From: Cytidiella melzeri
Taxonomy: Eukaryota; Basidiomycota; Agaricomycetes; Polyporales; Irpicaceae
Reading direction: 5' to 3'
DNA length: 64,000 nt
Assembly: GCA_022592445.1 (NCBI GenBank)
Contig: JABYQR010000245.1
Span: 1 to 64,000, forward strand
Both the position numbers and the translations under genes were made by a program. Within the stretch, counting starts at the first letter, position 1. Each line of letters opens with the position of its first letter. The notes below the pieces were generated by a model. The model was given only the letters and a program-made list of their open reading frames with translations. It did no database searches and was not told the DNA's origin. Positions 12,867-23,159 of this stretch are shown here, one piece after another.

Positions 12867-13020
12867 TGAGCAGTATTCAGCAGACGTGTGGTACTTGAGA
12901 CGACAGCTCGCCTTGATTTATACGTCCCGCCGTCGGACCCGGAGAAACTGCAAAGATTACAGCCGATGACTCAGCAAACCTTGAGTCGCAGAGTACGCGA
13001 CGGACAGGCAGCCCGCACAT
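12867..13020. promoter_or_regulatory. 5' flank of the FAP1-like gene
   Basis: 154 bp between the FAP1-like start codon and the inferred end of the hAT element, so the promoter is either compact or has been invaded by the transposon. No TATA box was seen. Confidence 0.4.
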
Positions 13021-13693
13021 AGTGCTTAGCAAATACCATTAAATATTCCAACTGGGCTGTATTTAATGATTACTATTGAATACCAATACCATATGATGTA
13101 TATTGAATAATAATGTATTTGTATTGGTTAGTATTGGTATTTATTGGTATGTAATGGTAATTAATGATATAGTCAGTGTTTGGGTGATTCAAGTTCAAGT
13201 CCTTGCTCACCTGAGTCTCTGATTTGTCTTGCATTTAGAGCTCACACATTGTAAAACAAACTCATAAAGACAGTAAGATGGTATGCATGACTATTGGTAT
13301 GCACTATAAGTAGCATCACTGTATATGTTACCACCACTTCATTGGGGCTTGGTATTCTCTGTTGTCTTGCAACAGGACAGTGCAACTACATAGACTTTGA
13401 ACAAATTGGTACATGTATGCTAATACACACAGGTGGCCACAGCTGCAGTCAATGACATTTACTTGCTCCAGATAGACACCATTGAGATACTCAACACCCT
13501 TGCCAAGCCCAATCTGTAACCACTCCTTTGAGATAACAGTCTTTGATGCTTTCCTGGCCCCAGGAGATGAGCGAGAGTCTATCATAGTGTGCTTGCATGA
13601 TGAGAATAGCCTCTCAACTGAGACATTGACACCAGGAATTGCAAGAATGTCTTGTGCAATGTGAGAGAGGGTGGGAAAGACCTTTTTATGACT
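13021..13693 (-). pseudogene. hAT transposon 3' part with transposase dimerisation domain
   Basis: On the minus strand, about 13675 down to 13400 encodes the hAT C-terminal dimerisation region: LAIPGVNVSVERLFSSCKH, then DSRSSPGARKASKTVISKEW. It is followed by an AT-rich tail with repeats of the type ATTGGTATT. The likely element terminus is at 13021, where AGTGCTTAGCAAATACC resembles a hAT inverted terminus. The upstream part of the transposase is missing here because Ty3 element A inserted at 13698; it resumes at 22603. Frame and stops show the gene is dead. Confidence 0.75.
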
Positions 13694-13698
13694 CTACA
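13694..13698. repeat. 5 bp target-site duplication CTACA (left of element A)
   Basis: CTACA lies immediately before the left LTR and again at 22598-22602 directly after the right LTR. This proves that element A inserted as a unit into the hAT relic. Confidence 0.9.
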
Positions 13699-14382
13699 TG
13701 TTACAAACGGTCTTCACACCCTATTATTTTTCTTTACTTCTTTGATTACCTTGATAACCAGTTATCTTCTTTACAATTGCCTTGACGATCCAACTCGTCT
13801 CTCCTCCATCATTCCCTGATCCACATCGCCTCCGTTCAACGCAGACTATTATGTTATCAGTTGCCTTCTGATGTCCATTCAAACCTGGGACCTAACTCCA
13901 ATTGGTTACCATTGCTTTGGTTCAACCCTTGGCCTTTCCATACCTCCGTTACCACTCCATCGGGTCCAACCCCGTCTATCCCCTGTTTCGGGTTCAACCC
14001 CTTCTCCATTGATCTCTGCCTCATGTTTCACCTTTCTATTGTTCCTTGTTTCCGCACCTTGGTGGTCTTTTCTCTCATTGGCTTTCCAGAGTAGTGGCTG
14101 TTCTGTCTGTATTGTTCTTCCTTTCTGTTTCTCTGATTCGCTACCACTACCTTGGACTGGTCCAAAAGTAGTTAGGTCAACATGTATAAATAGCTGCTAG
14201 ACATGGGGCTAGAACCTCAGTCTATCCACTTTGTATCAATATTCCTTCTATCGAACCATTATCTGTCTGCCACTGTGCTTGACAGCAACCGCGTGGCCTA
14301 GACCATCATCAGACCTTGAGTGTAGCTACACCAAGGGGTTCTGACCTGACAACTTGTCCCTAGACAATAGTCGGTCTTAACA
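13699..14382 (+). repeat. left LTR of element A
   Basis: 684 bp, TGTTACAAACGG at the start and GGTCTTAACA at the end. A TATAAATA box lies at 14184-14191, so transcription should start about 30 bp further on. A third copy of this LTR stands alone at 38862-39545. Confidence 0.9.
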
Positions 14383-14843
14383 TTTGGATAGACTCTTCTG
14401 GGTCTACCCTGCGCACCAAGAAGAACAACTCAATTGGCAACAACTGCGGTCTTGCTGCAATCCCTTGTCATCCTTGCTAGCCTTACCCTGGATGGGAAGC
14501 AGCAATTAGATACATCAGACATCAGAAGCATATGACAGTGGGAGCTGAAACATCCCTCCCCTGCTACAGAAAGCTGCACCTTTTCTACAAGAATAAACGA
14601 GACGTCTATCTTGACCAAGACGACAAGTGGGAACATTGCACAGCTGACATTTGTCCCAATCGTGAACTAGCAAACCAAACAGTAACACCGCCACACCCAG
14701 ACTTTGAAGTTGTGGACATTGCCCAAGTTGAACAACACTTGTGAGAAGCCAAAAGACGCGACAAGAGACGAGCAGAAGTACCATCTGCTAGTAACAAACC
14801 ACCACTATCGTTAGAAGAACTCACAGTAGCACCAAAGCCAACA

Positions 14844-15860
14844 ATGAGTACCCCTCAAGAAGCAATACAACCCGAAGGTACTCAAGCACCAGGGACTGAA
14901 AGAGAACAAAGGCCATTTACACCATTCACTACTCCTGACGACGACAGCTCTTCAGCCCCAGATCCACATCGACCCATCTTCCGACCCTATGATAGGGAAG
15001 GTCATGAGAAAAGGAAACAATCAGACCCTTTCAACCCCGAGTACCCCTTTGACAGATATTCTGACGCCCCAACTAATGACCGAGCACCACCTGAAAGCGA
15101 GTGGGAAAAGCTCAAACTCCGTGATCCCCAAGACTTTGATGGCAGGGCCGAGAAGTTTGACGAATGGTGGACCAACATGTTGATGTACATCAGGATGCAG
15201 CCCAAGTGATTTGCTCTAGCCACACACAAGATTGTTTGTGTACTTAGCTACATGAACGGAGGAACGGCTGGACCGTGGGCTATGCTGAAGAAGAAACAAT
15301 ACCTGATGGAAGATTTCCCACACTGGAGAGAATTCTGCGATGAAGTTTTGATGTTTTTCCAGGACAAAGGACTTAGAGAACGAGCATTGGCCAAGCTTGA
15401 AAGAGCAAATCAAGGCTCAAGAACAGTCCAAGAATACAACAATGATTTCTCCATATCGCTGGGACAATACGGCGAGAACCGAGACGAAACAGCGGTAATG
15501 GCTTGGTATAAGCGCGGACTCAAGTGGAGCCTCCTTACCGCCCTTCATAATCTACACCATCAACCGGAGAACCTCGGAGAAATGATGATAGAAGCGCTCC
15601 GGCTAGAAAGGAACCAACAACTCCTGACGCTCGATCTGGCTGCTCATAATGGCCGTGGCAGGAGTGAGGGGGGCAGTCAGTCTACTCGAACCCCCTACTC
15701 TAACAACAACCAAGCCACCACAATAGTTATGAACGCAGCAGATTGTGAGCGTCACTTTAGAGACAACCTGTGCTTCAGGTGCCATCAGCCTGGTCACAAA
15801 GCTAACAATCTCTCCTTCCATCCCGACTATAGGCCAAACCCACGCACGCGACCTCGAGCG
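14844..15860 (+). pseudogene. Gag of element A, interrupted by one stop
   Basis: The frame starts MSTPQEAIQPEGTQ and runs to an in-frame TGA at 15207-15209. It then continues in the same frame as a Ty3 Gag capsid region (DFPHWREFCDEVLMFFQ, RTVQEYNNDFS). The TGA sits where Trp would fit (PK-stop-FALATHK), consistent with TGG to TGA. Near 15768 there is a zinc knuckle beginning CFRCHQPGHKA, but its final Cys is missing, so RNA packaging would be impaired even without the stop. Confidence 0.8.
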
Positions 15861-15987
15861 CAAAATCCGCTGCCTGCGCTCCGAGCTGCAACGGTGGTTG
15901 AAGGAGAAAGATCAGGTGCCAGCACTTTAGAAGCAAGAGGGGAGGAGGTTGGTCAGGAGGACACCGTAGGAGTTATACGTTGCACGC

Positions 15988-16419
15988 GTGGCAGCTCAGA
16001 CGAGACGTTTGGAGCTCTCGAAGAGTTACATCATCGACACGATGGAGGGGGGACCCTGCAAGTTCTGGGGTCCGGCCGAGCACAGGAATGGGGTCTTTAT
16101 GACCAATCAGGAGGCGGAATGCATGAGGGATGGAGGAACACGGCCTTCGAAGGGCCGGTATGATAGATTGGGCCAACGACTCGTATTGGATAAGTTGGGC
16201 AGCACACAAACGGGAGGATCTGGGGGTGACTCAGGAGGAAGTGGAGAGGTGGCTCAACTTAGAGTGGGTAGGGCCACCCTTCTTCCGGGTCCAAGAATGG
16301 CAGGACGGGATACCGAAACTCGGCCGAATATGGAAATGGTCTATAGGGCTGTAGCGGGGCTACCAGTTGAGGAAAGAGGCCTGTTTTTAGAAGAACTTGA
16401 AGAAAGAGAGGGTTTTTAG
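15988..16419 (+). CDS. open region between Gag and protease, function unknown
   Basis: An intact 143-codon frame between the Gag zinc knuckle and the protease. It is Gly/Arg/Glu-rich, with no zinc finger or catalytic motif; recognisable strings are MEGGPCKFWGPAEH and VEERGLFLEELEEREGF. Upstream, another frame reads a short charged helix (RDLERKIRCLRSELQRW). It may be the C-terminal part of Gag or an inserted spacer. No family was recognised. Confidence 0.4.
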   Translation: MAAQTRRLELSKSYIIDTMEGGPCKFWGPAEHRNGVFMTNQEAECMRDGGTRPSKGRYDRLGQRLVLDKLGSTQTGGSGGDSGGSGEVAQLRVGRATLLPGPRMAGRDTETRPNMEMVYRAVAGLPVEERGLFLEELEEREGF

Positions 16420-16436
16420 TTTATCCTACACCCTCG

Positions 16437-16990
16437 ATGTGTGTCAGGATCAAGGCGAACTGTGTAACGGCTATTGACCTTTCAATATCATTTGCTGGCA
16501 AAATCACACACAATCACAAAATTGTCGAAGTTCAAGTCTTGGTTGATAGTGGTGCAACACATTGCTTTATCCATGAAAAAGTCCTCAATTGTAACAAGTG
16601 GGAGGCAAACCCGTTACCCAAGCCTTTGGAGTCCAGAACGTTGACGGTACATCAATGTGGCAGGACGAATTACGCATGGCATATACTTGCCATTAGTGGT
16701 GGGACAAAGAGTCCACTATGAACTATTTTACGTAACCAACCTCAGTTGAGACGACATCATCCTAGGAATGACTTGGTTGAAGAAGCACAATCCCTCTATA
16801 GACTGGAAGACCAAATGCATACAATTCAAAGATGGCAACAAGGTCCATTGTCAAGATCCCCTCAAAATAAAGATCATTCAAGCAATCAAGCAGATGCAGC
16901 CGCCTGAGAAACATTCACAACAGCCGACAAACCCACATCAACTTTATTGACAAATAAAGTTCATTCATGGTAGAAGAAGTTGAGGAATTT
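16437..16990 (+). pseudogene. retroviral-type aspartic protease of element A (broken)
   Basis: The catalytic core reads VLVDSGATHCFIHEK near 16540, the DSGAT form usual for Ty3 proteases. The frame is lost around 16720, and the following part (VHYELFYVTNLS, then stop, then DDIILGMTWLKKHNP) is read in another frame with a TGA. Dead. Confidence 0.75.
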
Positions 16991-17059
16991 CCGAACTACG
17001 TCAGAGAGAAGCTTCCTTCAGCGCCGTCCACATTATGGAACCAATAGCCCAACCCCCAG

Positions 17060-18368
17060 AAGAAATTGTGGGGGGCTACAGTCATCCCACAACGCATAAG
17101 AAGTGCTGTAAATACGACACCCACTGCAGACTATATTACACCTTCAAAGATCTCGGTCACTCCAGAATGGGTAGCTGAACAGAAGAGTCGCTCTATTGGG
17201 CCAAGACTATCTATTGCACGAAGAACCATTGATGAAGCAATACCGGGGGGCAAAGATCTCATCTACATATGGGTCAAACACAATGTGTCTCAACAAGTGG
17301 CCGAAGCGCAGCACAAGGAAAAACCGAACAAACTATTGAAGACATCGTACCAGCTGAGTTTTTGGGATTCCAATTTGTGTTTGAGAAGCATGCATCAGAA
17401 CAACTACCAGAACGGAAGAAATGGGATCACGCGATAGACCTTGTACCGGGAGCAGAAATGAAGAGCTGTAAAGTTTACCCGCTGTCACAACCGGAACAGG
17501 TCGAACTCAACAACTTCATGACGAACACCTGCGGAAAGGATACATACGACCCTCAAATCCCCAATGGCTTCTCCATTCTTCTTTGTCAAAAAGAAGGATG
17601 GCTCATTGCGACCAATACAAGACTACCAAATCTGAACACCATGACAAAGAAGAACACATACCACTACCGTTGATTCCGAACTTATTGACAAACTCAAAGG
17701 AGCAAAGATATTCACCAAACTGGAGTACAATGGGGATACAACAATGTAAGCATCAAAGAGGGGATGAGTGGAAGGCAGCATTCAAGACCAACCTCGGCCT
17801 GTTCGAGCCGACAGTCATGTTCTTTGGACTTACAACTCACCAGCAACTTCCAATCCATGATGAACGAGATCTTTGCAGATCTTATTGACACGGGCAGTAG
17901 TAGTTTACATGGACGACATCCTCATCTTTACCAAAGACCGGCAACGCACGACATCCTCATCAAACAGGTGTTACAACGGCTGAAAGACAACACCTGTTCC
18001 TGAAACCGGAGAAATGCATGTTCCAACAATCACACATTGAATACCTCGGGCTCATTGTGTCTTACAACAACCTAGAGATGGACCCGGGTAAAGTCTCCGC
18101 AGTGGCCGATTGGCCAATACCCCGTAAAGTCAAAGAAGTCCAATCATTCCTTGGATTTGCCAACTTCTATCAATGGTTTATCCCCAGCTTTTCCGACATT
18201 GCGCAGCCATTGTACCACCTGACCAAGAAAACAACTGTATGGGACTGGACGGTGGCCTGTCAAACTGCCTTTGACGAATTGAAGAGAGTCTTCTGCAGTG
18301 CACCACTACTCAAGATGCCAGATGCAGGCAAACCATTCCGAGTGAAACCAACTATTCCAACAGGATGA
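17060..18368 (+). pseudogene. reverse transcriptase of element A (frameshifted)
   Basis: RT sequence is spread over three frames. The active-site strand VVYMDDILIFTKD is still present near 17903 but out of frame with its neighbours. The thumb/connection region (VQSFLGFANFYQWFIPSF) is open at 18018-18368. Several breaks make it non-functional. Confidence 0.8.
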
Positions 18369-18369
18369 A

Positions 18370-18711
18370 ACAGGACATTGGCACCCCTGCGCGTATCTCT
18401 CTCAGTCGATGACGAAAACCGAACGGAATCACGACATCTACAATAAGGAACTTCTTGCCATCATGCGTGCATTGGAAGAGTGGCGCCACTATTTAGAAGG
18501 GGCAACCTACGATTTCAGCATCTACACCGACCATCAGAACCTCGCATATTTCAAAGAAGCACACAAACTGAGCCGAAGACAAGCACGTTGGGCATTGTAT
18601 CTTTCAGAATTCCGAGTCCGATTATTCCACCGGCCTGGGACTACAATGACGGTTCCCGATGCCCTTTCTAGACGTGTTGATCATGATCTAGGGGGGGGGG
18701 GGTGATAATTC
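18370..18711 (+). pseudogene. RNase H domain of element A with a deletion
   Basis: QQDETGHWHPCAYLSQSMTK, KELLAIMRALEEWRHYLEG and TDHQNLAYFKEAHKLSRRQA are clear Ty3 RNase H landmarks. The stretch between FRV (about 18340) and QQDETG lacks the usual TDAS...GAVL segment, so about 30 bp including the first catalytic Asp codon is gone. The region ends in a G10 run at about 18692. Confidence 0.75.
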
Positions 18712-18713
18712 CG

Positions 18714-19840
18714 AGCAGATCCTGCTACCAGAGCATCTTTTTCATCTACGAGTAATAGATCAGGATGAACACGCAACAACCACCAATACTCCACTCCTTG
18801 ACCGCATCAGACAGGTTGCCGAACTAGACGACCAAGTCAGCAATGCACTACAAACGTTACTAGCCTCCAAAGGCAACAAAGCAGTAAAACGTGACATAGA
18901 AGACTGGAAGGCAGAAGATGGTCTAGTCTACTACAAGGACAAGATCTATGTACCAAAAGACCAACAACTTCGACGAGACTTAGTAAAGTCGTTCCATGAC
19001 ACTGTGGTCACAGGACACCCTGGACAATTCAAGACAATAGAACTCATCCAACAAACCTTCTGGTGGCCAGGCATGACTGTGATTATCAAGAAATACGTCA
19101 CAGGGTGTGCCTCGTGTCAAAGTGTTAAGATTCAGAATCAGCCCAAGAACATACTGATTCACCCAATCAGTTCTGAAAAGAGCTATCTACCGTTCCAAGT
19201 AGTTTCTGTTGATTTCATAGGAGAATTACCAGCAAGTGACAAGTACAACACAATCATGGTGGTTGTGGACCAAGGATGCACCAAGTCAACGGTACTGGCT
19301 CCGTGCACCACCAACACCTCGGCCAAAGTAACGGCTGAACTATACATGCACAACGTGTGGCGACGCTTTGGCCTACCAGAGAAAGTCATATCTGACCGAG
19401 GACCCCAGTTTGCTGCCAAATTCCAGAGAGAACTCTGCTCTAAGTTGGGCATCCAACAGAATATCAGCACAGCATATCACCCCGAGACAGACGGCGAAAT
19501 GGAACATGTCAATCAGGAATTAGAACAGTATCTTCGAGCCTTCTGCAATTACCGCCAAACTGATTGGGCTAGACTTCTTACTACTGCCGAGTTTGCACAT
19601 AACATCCGATATCACTCGGCAATTTGACATTCCCCATTCAAAGCACTACTAGGATACAAACCCAGAATAGTGGATGTCATCAATCCACATTCCAACTTTC
19701 CCTCTATCACCGAGCGCATCCATCAGATGATTCAGATCTGGGATGAGCTACATGCCAGCAGCCACATGGCAGCACAAGCAGTAAGAACATCACTACCACA
19801 AGGCCCTCGGCTAAACTTGCACCCAAACATTATGGACCAT
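18714..19840 (+). pseudogene. integrase of element A
   Basis: The frame is open from about 18714 to a TGA at 19625. The HHCC finger runs from the His in SFHDTVVTGHPGQF to CASCQSVK. The DDE core is visible as VSVDFIGELP, VISDRGPQFAAKF and AYHPETDGEMEHVNQELE. After the TGA, HSPFKALLGYKPRI continues the domain, and the frame shifts before the chromodomain. Catalytic residues remain, but the protein would be truncated. Confidence 0.8.
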
Positions 19841-19890
19841 TCGAAATAACCGAAGTACTGGGACCAATCACCTACAAACTCCGACTACCA

Positions 19891-20229
19891 TTGGACTGGA
19901 AGATCCACCCTGTGTTCCATGCCGTACTTCTCACCCCGTTTATAGAAACACCGGAGTACGGACCAGCATACACCAAACCACCCCCAGAAATCATCAATGA
20001 CAAAGAAAAATACGAAGTTGAGGCAATACTCCATAGTCGACATAACAGGCAAGGGAAACTCGAATACTTGGTAAAGTGGACTGGGTATGGAGACTTGGAG
20101 AACTCATGGACTCGACCTCAAGCTATGGAGAACGCCACAGAAGCTATAGCGGAGTTTCATAAGAAATACCCCAGTGCAGTATATAAGGACCGTGTTTTGT
20201 GGAAAACAAAGCGAAGAAATCAAGCATGA
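19891..20229 (+). CDS. chromodomain of element A
   Basis: The frame begins MDWKIHPVFHAVLLTPF, the usual integrase tail before the chromodomain. It then reads YEVEAILHSRHNRQGKLEY and LVKWTGYGDLENSWTRP, carrying the aromatic and W-x-G-Y positions of a chromodomain. In chromoviruses this module targets integration to modified histones. It is separated from the integrase by frame breaks. Confidence 0.85.
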   Translation: MDWKIHPVFHAVLLTPFIETPEYGPAYTKPPPEIINDKEKYEVEAILHSRHNRQGKLEYLVKWTGYGDLENSWTRPQAMENATEAIAEFHKKYPSAVYKDRVLWKTKRRNQA

Positions 20230-20411
20230 GCACAGCCGCTGACATTACTGCCCTTGCTATTGCTGCATCTGCTGCCCTCGTATTCTCCATCCTCATCATC
20301 TACTACCACGTCACCATTGTTCTTCCCAACCAACAGAGAACACTTGAACATAGTTCTCACTACATAAAGAATTGTTCCAACGCCGGCTCCCACATTCCAA
20401 GTTGGGACTAA
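20226..20411 (+). CDS. accessory frame 1 of element A: small one-helix membrane protein
   Basis: 61 codons starting ATGAGCACAGCCGCTGAC, overlapping the end of the chromodomain frame by four bases. It encodes one hydrophobic stretch, ITALAIAASAALVFSILII, followed by a short polar tail. It is the first of three back-to-back frames that occupy the position where some Ty3 elements carry env-like genes. No homologue was recognised. Its small size makes chance possible. Confidence 0.45.
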   Translation: MSTAADITALAIAASAALVFSILIIYYHVTIVLPNQQRTLEHSSHYIKNCSNAGSHIPSWD

Positions 20412-20413
20412 AC

Positions 20414-20779
20414 ATGTTCTTTTACCTTGCCTTTTTCCTCGCCCTGTTCTCCTTCCTGGTTCCTGCGTTCTTCCTTGGCTGGCAGGGCATTCCGGCCCAG
20501 CTGCCAATCTATTTCGCCTTCGCCATTGTTTTTTCTCTCCCCGACTTGGCCTTCCAATACACCCGAGTCACAACCGAGTTTTCTCGTGACACCATAATGT
20601 TGTTTGTGGAAAACCGTGATCAGTTGGACCAGATCAATCGGGATCACAAGCAACATCATATAAACTCGTTCTGGGCCTCCCTTGACCCCCACCAACAGGA
20701 CTCCCTGATTGAGTACCACTTCCAACGAACTGTCAATCGTTGGCCAGAAAACTACACCCTTCCTATACCATCTGATTGA
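20414..20779 (+). CDS. accessory frame 2 of element A: membrane protein
   Basis: The ATG lies two bases after the stop of frame 1 (an upstream ATG at 20372 overlaps it). 121 residues with two hydrophobic segments at the N-terminus (MFFYLAFFLALFSFLVPAFF and LPIYFAFAIVFSLPDLAF), then a charged helical part (DTIMLFVENRDQLDQINRDH). No Cys pairs, fusion peptide or protease motif were seen, so a true envelope role is not shown. Confidence 0.5.
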   Translation: MFFYLAFFLALFSFLVPAFFLGWQGIPAQLPIYFAFAIVFSLPDLAFQYTRVTTEFSRDTIMLFVENRDQLDQINRDHKQHHINSFWASLDPHQQDSLIEYHFQRTVNRWPENYTLPIPSD

Positions 20780-21902
20780 TCTATCATTCTCTATGTCTTT
20801 CCTAACTCCTTTTCTTTCATACCCCAACTTCTCTTTTGGCCACGGCAGCGCCTTCATTCATTTCCTTTACAATTATGCTTGTTTTTCCACTTCCAACAAC
20901 TCTCCTATCGCCAATGTTGCACCTAGTAGTGCTGTACGCTTTCCCAACCTTTTATTCTTGTCTATGGCAGTCATCATGGAGTTAATTTGGCACATCATGG
21001 AGGCGTATGAAGACGATGAGGTCTACACCATCCAGATCAACACGGGGGATTTCACACGCAACCGTACGTATCGGAGTCCCAGATGCCGCAGGGCCTTCTG
21101 CCAAATGGCGCATTTGCGGCTCGTTTGGGAGCACCCCGACCACAATGGTTTCATTGACCAATGGTTCAACATTCCTGACCCCATCAACCACGCTCGCACG
21201 TTTACACCCTCGCCTATTGTTGAATATACCACCATGCCTGGAGATCGACCTGACTGGGCCAATGCTACCATTCAAGGAAGCACCCAGACGTTTCTCATGG
21301 TCTTCCGTCAACAACTTCCCCCCGTCTTTGGCAATCGAGCAGATGAACTGGACTGTGAAGGGCCATGGCTACAGGCAGTACGAGATCGAGAATTTCTCCG
21401 TGCAAGGACCATCCCCACTGCACGCCTTCGTCTTGAGTTAGCTGCCACCAAAAAAATGGTTCAACAGCTCGTCGCCTCACAGGGCCAACGGGTACTGCGG
21501 TCTCGTTTTGATCTCATCTTGTGGGAATGGTTGGCACGGTTGGAGCAACTTCAAAGGGATCGGGATCTTCGTCTTCGCACTACTGTAATACGGCGCAAAG
21601 CAGTATCTATCAATGCCCGGGCTAATACTCATTACTACCGAGTCCCACGTCCTCCTCTGACTTGGTCCAGAACAGAGAATGAGCCGCAGGTTGAACGCCC
21701 TCGTCAACAATGGCGCATGACTCCCCCTACCCCCACACCACCTCCAAGACCACCAGCTCCCACTCCTGCCAATGCTCCATTGACCAGACTAAGGACAGTG
21801 CCTGCCCTCGTCGAAGACAATGATACCACGCCGGAGTCTCCTCCTTCACCTTTGACTCCACTCAGTGACAACAATGCAACACTCGCAAACAACGAGTCTT
21901 AA
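20709..21902 (+). CDS. accessory frame 3 of element A: 397-residue protein before the 3' LTR
   Basis: Intact 397-codon frame ending 11 bases before the right LTR, while pol upstream is riddled with breaks. Alternative starts are at 20793 and 20964 (MAVIMELIWHIMEAYEDDE). The N-terminal third is hydrophobic. The middle is Arg/Trp-rich (RLVWEHPDHNGFIDQWF, LELAATKKMVQQLVA). The last about 60 residues are a Pro/Thr-rich tail. It could be a nucleic-acid-binding or envelope-position accessory product, or a captured host gene. No family was recognised. Confidence 0.55.
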   Translation: MSTTSNELSIVGQKTTPFLYHLIDLSFSMSFLTPFLSYPNFSFGHGSAFIHFLYNYACFSTSNNSPIANVAPSSAVRFPNLLFLSMAVIMELIWHIMEAYEDDEVYTIQINTGDFTRNRTYRSPRCRRAFCQMAHLRLVWEHPDHNGFIDQWFNIPDPINHARTFTPSPIVEYTTMPGDRPDWANATIQGSTQTFLMVFRQQLPPVFGNRADELDCEGPWLQAVRDREFLRARTIPTARLRLELAATKKMVQQLVASQGQRVLRSRFDLILWEWLARLEQLQRDRDLRLRTTVIRRKAVSINARANTHYYRVPRPPLTWSRTENEPQVERPRQQWRMTPPTPTPPPRPPAPTPANAPLTRLRTVPALVEDNDTTPESPPSPLTPLSDNNATLANNES

Positions 21903-21913
21903 AGGGGAGGTAA
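21901..21913 (+). promoter_or_regulatory. polypurine tract of element A
   Basis: AAAGGGGAGGTAA directly precedes the right LTR, the expected site for plus-strand DNA priming. Confidence 0.8.
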
Positions 21914-22597
21914 TGATACAAACGGTCTTCACACCCTATTATTTTTCTTTACTTCTTCGATTACCTTGATAACCAGTTATCTTCTTTACAATTGCCTTGA
22001 CGATCCAACTCGTCTTTCCTCCATCATTCCCTGATCCACATTGCCTCCGTTCAACACGGAATATTATGTTATCAGTTGCCTTCTGATGTCCATTCAAACC
22101 TCGGACCTAACTCCAATTGGTTACCATTGCTTTAGTTCAACCCTCGGCCTTTCCATACCTCTGTTACCACTCCATCGGGTCCAACCCCGTCTATCCCCTG
22201 TTTCGGGTTCAACCCCTTCTCCATTGATCTCTGCCTCATGTTTCACCTTTCTATTGTTCCTTGTTTCCGCACCTTGGCGGTCTTTTCTCTCATTGGCTTT
22301 CCAGAGTAGTGGCTGTTCTCTCTGTATTGTTCTTCCCTTCTGTTTCTCCGATTTGCTACCACTACCTCGGGCTGGTCCAAAAGTAGTTAGGTCAACATGT
22401 ATAAATAGCCGCTAGACATGGGGCTAGAACCTCAGTCTATCCACTCCGTATCAATATTCCTTCTATCAAACCATCATCTGTCTGCCACTGTGCTTGACAG
22501 CAACCGCGCGGCCTAGACCATCATCAGACCTTGAGTGTAGCTACACCAAGGGGTTCTGACCTGACAACTTGTCCCTTGACAATAGTCGGTCTTAACA
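21914..22597 (+). repeat. right LTR of element A
   Basis: 684 bp, the same length as the left LTR, with about 25 substitutions and no length change. It is followed by the CTACA duplication at 22598-22602. Confidence 0.9.
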
Positions 22598-22602
22598 CTA
22601 CA

Positions 22603-23155
22603 TAGGCAAGTTGGTTAGCAAGGACCATAATTTTGTCTTAAATGTGGTACATACCTTGCACCAAGTGAGTACATCCTCATCATCCTGAGGAGAATGTGCA
22701 CCACTGAGGTAAAGCTATATCTCAGTCTTCCAATGAGCAGCTGATGTGACTGATGCAAAGGCTATTGCAGACGCAAAAATTGACTTGTTGGCTGGCTGTG
22801 CAGATGTGGGTGTGTTGGCAGACTGCAAGGTTGTGGCAAGAGCAGAAGAATACAAACCTCTCTGAGAAGACACTCTGCTTGAGCTGCTACTGCCTGATCC
22901 CAATCTGCTGTCTCAAAAAACTTCAGCCAGATAGACGGATGAAGGACTGTGGTTGCAGAGTCATGTCAATTCAGCCTGAATAGCCTAGTGTATATGTACT
23001 TACCAGCAGCTAGAAGGGGGAACTTTTCCTTTAACACAATCTACATATGCTTATCAAGCTTTGCAAGTGCCATGGACAATGCCTTTTGCAGATTTGGAGC
23101 TGAAAAGCGTGCATCAAGACGACAACTACTGAGATGGTTTTCAAGATGCTTATAG
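22603..23155 (-). pseudogene. hAT transposase, central part (continues 13021-13693)
   Basis: Minus-strand coding relics in more than one frame: LHPSIWLKFFETADWDQAV and a YLSGAHSPQDDEDVLTWCK string typical of the region just before the hAT dimerisation domain. With element A and one copy of CTACA removed, this piece runs directly into 13693, restoring the order of a hAT transposase. It meets copia sequence at about 23157. Confidence 0.7.
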
Positions 23156-23159
23156 AGTG

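Larger units (their letters stand above)
13699..22597 (+). mobile_element. Ty3/gypsy chromodomain element A, full length but decayed
   Basis: 8.9 kb with two 684 bp LTRs beginning TG and ending CA, a purine tract AAAGGGGAGG just before the right LTR, and a CTACA target duplication. Domain order is gag, unknown region, protease, reverse transcriptase, RNase H, integrase, chromodomain, then three extra open frames. By eye the LTRs differ at about 25 of 684 positions (3-4 percent), so the insertion is not recent. Pol carries several stops and frameshifts, so this copy is non-autonomous. The sequence just after the left LTR (TTTGGATAGAC) is also found after the B1 LTR, which suggests a shared primer strategy, though the tRNA could not be named. 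Confidence 0.92.
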
